Source: Gemmatimonadota bacterium (GTDB taxonomy: Bacteria > Gemmatimonadota > Gemmatimonadetes > Longimicrobiales > Gaopeijiaceae). Taken from it: a stretch of 9,323 nt of DNA. The notes under the pieces are model-generated. The model saw nothing but the letters and a program-made list of their open reading frames with translations. It had not been told where the DNA came from and ran no database searches. The stretch's first letter is position 1, and each line of letters starts with the position of its first letter. Made by a program: the position numbers and the translations under genes. The DNA lies in contig JAPOOQ010000411.1 of NCBI GenBank assembly GCA_026713345.1, forward strand, positions 1 through 9,323. Direction: 5' to 3'. Positions 5,770 to 9,323 of this stretch are shown here, piece by piece.

Positions 5770-6384
5770 ATGCCCACACTCTTCTCCTCGACCCGCGAGC
5801 GCCGCCTCTGGGGCTGCGTGCTGGCCGTGGTCGTCGCCATCTACTCGACCCTCGGGCTCGCGCGGACGCTGGCAGCCCAGCTGGGAGACGCCGGTCTGGG
5901 CGAATGGCTCTTCCTCGTCGCGTGCATCATGGTTCTGATTGCCGTCGTCACGCAGGGCCTGACAACCCGGCCCAGCGTGGCCGAGTGGGGGGTGGCGATG
6001 GGGATCGCCGCCGCCTACCTGCTGGTGTTCGTAAGGATGGCGATTCCGACCGAGCGCTCACACCTGATCGAGTACGGCGTGGTGGCGGTATGCATCTACG
6101 AGGCGCTCCGAGAGCGGGCCGGCCAGGGGCGCCGGGTACCCGTGCCCGCGCTGCTCACCGTGCTGCTGACTGGACTCCTGGGCGTACTCGACGAGTGTCT
6201 TCAGATCCTGGTGCCGAGCCGGATTTTCGACCCGGTGGACATGCTCTTCAATGTGCTGGCCGGTGTGATGGCGGTCACCGCATCCGCTGCGCTGGCCCTG
6301 GCGCGACGGTGGGCCTCGAATCGGCGTCCCCGTTCAGGCACAGCGGACAAGCGCCCTCTTCCTCGGAGGCCACGATCCTCGTGA
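5770..6384 (+). CDS. VanZ-like family membrane protein
   Basis: The 204-aa product from ATG 5770 has about five or six predicted membrane helices, near 13-33, 45-63, 74-91, 98-112, 125-147 and 157-180. VanZ-family hallmarks are SHLIEYG (97-103) and DECLQILVPSRIFDPVDM (141-158) followed by LFNVLAG, with Glu142, Gln145, Pro149, Arg151, Asp157, Asn161 and Gly165. Known: VanZ lowers teicoplanin susceptibility in enterococci, but most relatives have no assigned role, so resistance should not be inferred. I chose 5770 because the first helix follows directly and the frame upstream (from 5602) only reads through the tandem repeats. No clear ribosome binding site precedes it (CTTTCTCCC), which leaves the start uncertain and a leaderless message possible. 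The Arg/Pro-rich tail overlaps the convergent gene by 110 bp. Confidence 0.82.
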   Translation: MPTLFSSTRERRLWGCVLAVVVAIYSTLGLARTLAAQLGDAGLGEWLFLVACIMVLIAVVTQGLTTRPSVAEWGVAMGIAAAYLLVFVRMAIPTERSHLIEYGVVAVCIYEALRERAGQGRRVPVPALLTVLLTGLLGVLDECLQILVPSRIFDPVDMLFNVLAGVMAVTASAALALARRWASNRRPRSGTADKRPLPRRPRSS

Positions 6385-6769
6385 CCTCCTGATGCCAGTC
6401 CTCGCCGTACTGCTCGGCCAGCCGGGCGCGGGCGCGCTCGCTTCCCCTGGACCGCAGTCGCGCGATTTCGTCGCTTGAGCGTTCCTCTTCGGACACCAGG
6501 TGCGGACCCTCCGGCGTCACGCGGAATTTTCGGAACGTCACGGGTCCGTCGTAGAGCGCCAGCCGCGAGAGTGGCATGCTGTACCTGTAGACGACGACCT
6601 CTTCGTAGTCGGAAGTCCGGCCGGTGATCACATCCATCGTCAGTCGGTCGGGATCTGCCGCAGCCGGGACGTATTCGTCGAGTGAACCCGCCTCGGGACC
6701 GATCAGACGCGCCAGGGTGCACAGGTGTTCGGCGCTTCCCATCATGCTTCCGCCAAATGCGATCAGCAT
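6275..6769 (-). CDS. unrecognised 164-aa protein with C-terminal CPLC motif
   Basis: ATG 6769 follows GGAG by six nt, the best start here; in-frame ATGs further upstream lie in a region with a long inverted repeat and lack good sites. No signal peptide or membrane helix is evident. The sequence begins MLIAFGGSMMGSAEHLCTLA. The middle (about 55-85) looks like alternating beta strands (DYEEVVVYRYSMPLSRLALY, VTFRKFRVTP). A highly charged helix follows at 93-138 (SEEERSSDEIARLRSRGSER, ARARLAEQYGEDWHQEV), then EEEGACPLCLNGD with C141-x-x-C144. I do not recognise the family. CPLC could be a single zinc or redox half-site, or part of a zinc knuckle completed by another subunit. The last 36 codons overlap the VanZ-like gene antisense, so the exact 3' part needs caution, although both frames look genuinely coding. 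Confidence 0.65.
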   Translation of the reverse strand: MLIAFGGSMMGSAEHLCTLARLIGPEAGSLDEYVPAAADPDRLTMDVITGRTSDYEEVVVYRYSMPLSRLALYDGPVTFRKFRVTPEGPHLVSEEERSSDEIARLRSRGSERARARLAEQYGEDWHQEVTRIVASEEEGACPLCLNGDADSRPTVAPGPAQRMR

Positions 6770-6814
6770 CGTAGGCTCCTTTACGTAACCGACCATCAAC
6801 CTTCTTTCATCTTC

Positions 6815-6847
6815 GCCATGCAGCATGCGCCCCCGGTGCTGCATGGC
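6815..6847. promoter_or_regulatory. 11-bp perfect inverted repeat in divergent intergenic region
   Basis: GCCATGCAGCA (6815-6825) and TGCTGCATGGC (6837-6847) are perfectly complementary around an 11-nt loop. The left arm also runs into a second palindrome, CATGCAGCATG (6817-6827). The site lies 46 bp upstream of the minus gene (start 6769) and about 160 bp upstream of the transpeptidase gene (start 7007). No T-tract flanks it on either strand. It could be a dimer-binding operator or an RNA hairpin in the minus-strand leader. The rest of 6770-7006 holds no supported gene. Confidence 0.5.
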
Positions 6848-7006
6848 TGATAACCCGGTGCCGCTGCGGTGTTCCCGCGGGTTCCGCGCCGCGTGCGATC
6901 GGGCAACCCGACCCGACCGCCACTGGCGCGCCAGCCCTCCGGTTCCACATCCTGCACCTGTCTCCAACGCCGGCCCTCACCCACGAACTGCTTCAGGAAC
7001 ACGACC

Positions 7007-8749
7007 ATGGACCTCTCCCCCGGGATGCTCAGTCCCTCGTCCGCCCCCGCGGCCCTGTTCGCCGCCCTGATCCTCCTCTCCGCCGCCGGCTGCGGCGCAC
7101 CCGCCGACTCGGCCCGGTCCTCCGGTGATTCGGCAGGGTCAACGGGCGCGGTCTTCCCCCCGACCAACCGCCCCGACGTGCGCGGGGTATCGGGCGCGGT
7201 CTCCGCGGGCCACCCCCTTGCCGCCGCCGCGGGCCACGAAGTGCTGCGCCGGGGGGGCAACGCGATGGACGCTGCGATCGCCATGGCCGGGGTGCTGGCC
7301 GTGGTGCGCCCGCACATGAACGGCGTGGGGGGCGACGCCTTCGCCCTGTACTACGAGGCCGCCACCGGCCAGGTCCACGCGCTGAACGGGAGCGGTCGCG
7401 CCGGCGCGCTGGCCACACCCGACCTCTTCGCGGAGCGCGGAATCGAGCAGGTGCCCGGCAACGGCCCCCTCTCGGTCTCGGTGCCCGGAGCGGTCGCGGC
7501 CTGGGTGGACGCCCTCGACCGCTTCGGCACGATGCCGCGCGGGGAACTGCTGGCCCCGGCGATCGGCTACGCGCGCGACGGCTTCCCGGTCTCCACCCGG
7601 CTCGCCAGCGACATCGTGTCCTCCTCCGGGGCCCTGAACGACCACGCCCGGGCGCTCTACCTGCCCGGCGGCGACCCCCCACCCCCCGGCAGCCTGCTCC
7701 GCAACCCGGCGCTCGCGGCCACCCTCGAAACCATTGCCCGGGACGGCAAGGCGGGCTTCTACCAGGGCACCGTGGCCGACCGGCTCACCGCCTTCATCGA
7801 GGCCGAGGGCGGCTACCTGCGTGCCCCGGACCTGGCCGCGCACACCACCACCTGGGTCGAGCCTCTGCGCGGCGGCTACGAGGGCTACACGATGCTCGTC
7901 CTCCCGCCCAACACCCAGGGAATCGCGCAGCTGCAGCTCTTCGAGATGGCGCGTGCCTTCGACCTGAAGGCGATGGGGCCCGGCAGCACGGCCTACCTGC
8001 ACGCCCTCATCGAGATGAAGAAGCTCGCCTTCGCGGACCGCGACCAGTGGGCGGCGGACCCCGATTTCACCGACATTCCCCTGGACGACCTGCTCGACCC
8101 CGTGTACCTGGCTCGGCGGGCCGCCCTGGTCGACCCGAACGCCGCCGCCGAGGAGCGGGAGCCGGGAGTCCAGGCGCAGACCGACGACTCCGGCGACACC
8201 GTCTACCTCACCGCGGTGGACCAGTGGGGGAATGCCGTCAGCTGGATCCAGAGCCTCTTCGCCGGCTTCGGCTCCGGTCTGCTTGAGCCCGAAACGGGCG
8301 TCGTGCTGCACAACCGCGGGGCGCTCTTCAATCTGGAATCGGGACATCCGAACATCATTGCGCCCGGAAAGCGGCCCTATCACACCCTCACCCCCATGAT
8401 GGCGCTCGCCGCCGACGGCACCTTCGCCTTCACCCTGGGGACGCCCGGCGGGGACAGCCAGCCGCAGAGCCTGCTGCAGATCGTCAACAACCTGGTGCAC
8501 TTCGGCATGACGCCCCAGGCCGCCATTGAAGCGCCCCGCTTCCGTAGCTACAATGGGCTGCGGGTCGCCTTCGAGGACCGCTTCCCGGCTTCCGTCCTCG
8601 ACGAACTGATGAAGCTTGGCCACGAGGTGGACGTAGTACATGGATGGACGGCAACCTTCGGCGGCGCGCAAATGATCCTCCGCGACCGAGACGGCACGCT
8701 TACCGCCGCCTCGGATCCGCGGCGTGAAGCCTATGCGATCGCCTGGTGA
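7007..8749 (+). CDS. gamma-glutamyltranspeptidase (GGT) family lipoprotein
   Basis: This Ntn-hydrolase family is made as a proenzyme, cleaves itself before a Thr, and uses that Thr to transfer or hydrolyse gamma-glutamyl groups such as that of glutathione. ATG 7007 has AGGA eight nt upstream; the frame extends to 6869 without such a site. The 580-aa length is normal. Residues 13-29 (APAALFAALILLSAAGC) form a lipoprotein-like signal with Cys29. The large-subunit start is seen in AVSAGHPLAAAAGHEVLRRG and GNAMDAAIA, then MNGVGGDAFALYY. The predicted cleavage site and nucleophile is Thr398 in GDTVYLTAVDQWGNAVS, followed by FAGFGSGLL, NRGALFNLESGHPN, PGKRPYHTLTPMM and TLGTPGGDSQPQS. PRFRSYNG lies near the end. 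The specificity (glutathione, gamma-glutamyl peptides or acylase-type substrates) is not resolved. Inference: it is membrane-anchored in the periplasm or at the surface. Confidence 0.95.
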   Translation: MDLSPGMLSPSSAPAALFAALILLSAAGCGAPADSARSSGDSAGSTGAVFPPTNRPDVRGVSGAVSAGHPLAAAAGHEVLRRGGNAMDAAIAMAGVLAVVRPHMNGVGGDAFALYYEAATGQVHALNGSGRAGALATPDLFAERGIEQVPGNGPLSVSVPGAVAAWVDALDRFGTMPRGELLAPAIGYARDGFPVSTRLASDIVSSSGALNDHARALYLPGGDPPPPGSLLRNPALAATLETIARDGKAGFYQGTVADRLTAFIEAEGGYLRAPDLAAHTTTWVEPLRGGYEGYTMLVLPPNTQGIAQLQLFEMARAFDLKAMGPGSTAYLHALIEMKKLAFADRDQWAADPDFTDIPLDDLLDPVYLARRAALVDPNAAAEEREPGVQAQTDDSGDTVYLTAVDQWGNAVSWIQSLFAGFGSGLLEPETGVVLHNRGALFNLESGHPNIIAPGKRPYHTLTPMMALAADGTFAFTLGTPGGDSQPQSLLQIVNNLVHFGMTPQAAIEAPRFRSYNGLRVAFEDRFPASVLDELMKLGHEVDVVHGWTATFGGAQMILRDRDGTLTAASDPRREAYAIAW

Positions 8750-8839
8750 GGCCGCGAGCCGGAAAACCCTCCGGGCCCCATGCTCGTCATAGTAGTTGAA
8801 CGGATATGCATTACCCCTCTTGATGCGAGGCAGGTCGCC

Positions 8840-9323
8840 ATGAAGATGAAACGGGTCGCGCAGTGCTTCTCTCTCCTCTCCATCTGCGCCGTTGCCGCGT
8901 GCGGGTTCGACCTTTCCCAGCTTATCGACGGCCTTGGCTCGGACGCCGCGCGCTCGGAGTTTCGCGACATCGTCTCGGACCACCCCTCGGGCACCCTGCT
9001 GGAAGACACCCAGGTGGACCGGTTGATCACGCGGCTGGACTCGCTGCTGAATCCCCCCGAGCCCGAGCAACTCGCCCGGAGCGAGGCCGCGCGCTACATC
9101 CGCGGCCTTCGCTGGGCCCTCGGGCGGGGCCACGTGACCGGCAAACAGGTCGCGAGCGTCAGCGCCTACCTGGAAGGGCTCAAAGAGGAGCACCCGCGCT
9201 CGGCGGACATGATCGACAAGCAGCAGCGCCTGCTGACGCTCACTCCGGGCGCCGTGGCGCAGAACATCGTCGGCACCGACACCGAGGGCGCCGAGTTCGA
9301 GCTCGAGGACTATCGGGGCAACA
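8840..9323 (+). CDS. redoxin/TlpA-like lipoprotein, 3' end cut by window
   Basis: ATG 8840 follows a GAGGCAGG stretch, and the frame is open to the right edge (161 codons visible); an ATG at 8846 is also possible. The N-terminus is a classic lipoprotein signal: MKMKRVAQ, a hydrophobic stretch, then VAAC with Cys21. Residues 36-135 are a charged, mostly helical spacer (FRDIVSDHPSG, VDRLITRLDSLL, YIRGLRWALG, VSAYLEGLKEEHP). The visible end, AQNIVGTDTEGAEFELEDY plus RGN, has the form of the first strand and turn of a thioredoxin-fold redoxin ('A.N..G.D..G..F.L.DYRGK'). The WCxPC-type active site would come just after the window ends, so redox activity is inferred, not seen. It lies 90 bp after the transpeptidase gene on the same strand, so the two may be cotranscribed, though the gap has room for a promoter. 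Confidence 0.75.
   Translation, partial: MKMKRVAQCFSLLSICAVAACGFDLSQLIDGLGSDAARSEFRDIVSDHPSGTLLEDTQVDRLITRLDSLLNPPEPEQLARSEAARYIRGLRWALGRGHVTGKQVASVSAYLEGLKEEHPRSADMIDKQQRLLTLTPGAVAQNIVGTDTEGAEFELEDYRGN

Noticed and set aside
5079..6392. 437-codon plus-strand open frame across the hydrolase and VanZ-like genes
   Set aside because: It is antisense to the hydrolase and out of frame with the VanZ-like gene, with Arg/Pro-rich composition and no motif.
8750..8785. CCGG...CCGG hairpin after the transpeptidase gene as a terminator
   Set aside because: The stem is only four base pairs and no T-tract follows.
8796..8824. TTGAAC with a 17-bp gap to CTTGAT as a promoter for the redoxin-like lipoprotein
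   Set aside because: The -10 matches only 3 of 6 and the site cannot be told from background; cotranscription with the transpeptidase is as likely.
7139..9193. 684-codon open frame on the minus strand
   Set aside because: It lies antisense to the transpeptidase and to the lipoprotein. It reads as Gly/Arg/Val-rich mirror sequence with no domain, and is a by-product of GC-rich codon use.

Overview
The window is high-GC bacterial DNA (about two thirds G+C by eye) with short intergenic gaps and mostly GGAGG-like ribosome binding sites. No rRNA, tRNA, transposase, integrase or CRISPR array is visible. The protein style suggests Gemmatimonadota or a near relative: a BatA-like membrane protein with a glutamine-amidotransferase-like region, small one-TM coiled-coil proteins, pilin-like 'AAQE...YA.SVGEL' domains and lipoproteins. 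This placement is inference from protein style, not from a marker gene.

Layout. (1) Positions 3-1304 (+) hold the C-terminal part of a two-anchor membrane protein cut by the left edge. (2) Positions 1413-4736 form a symmetrical-looking accessory block. Two paralogous four-TM proteins (1413-2078 and 4119-4736, both +) flank three minus-strand genes: a small TM/coiled-coil protein (2079-2360) and two tandem paralogous exported proteins (2474-3196 and 3274-3918). Each exported protein joins a segment resembling a TonB-receptor plug motif to a type IV pilin-like C-terminal domain, with four conserved cysteines. (3) Positions 4755-5612 (-) encode a dimethylarginine dimethylaminohydrolase / arginine-deiminase superfamily enzyme. 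It is divergent from a VanZ-like membrane protein (5770-6384, +), with four 21-bp tandem repeats between them. (4) Positions 6275-6769 (-) encode an unrecognised 164-aa protein whose 3' end overlaps the VanZ-like gene antisense by 110 bp. (5) Positions 7007-8749 (+) encode a lipoprotein gamma-glutamyltranspeptidase, followed by the start of a redoxin/TlpA-like lipoprotein (8840 to the right edge).

How they fit. The clear enzymes are a guanidino-modifying hydrolase and a gamma-glutamyl transferase/hydrolase. The other genes are envelope-associated or unknown, and no single pathway is evident. The most unusual material is the block 1413-4736, where two separate families are each duplicated and interleaved. 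I see no support for a phage-defence or mobile system.
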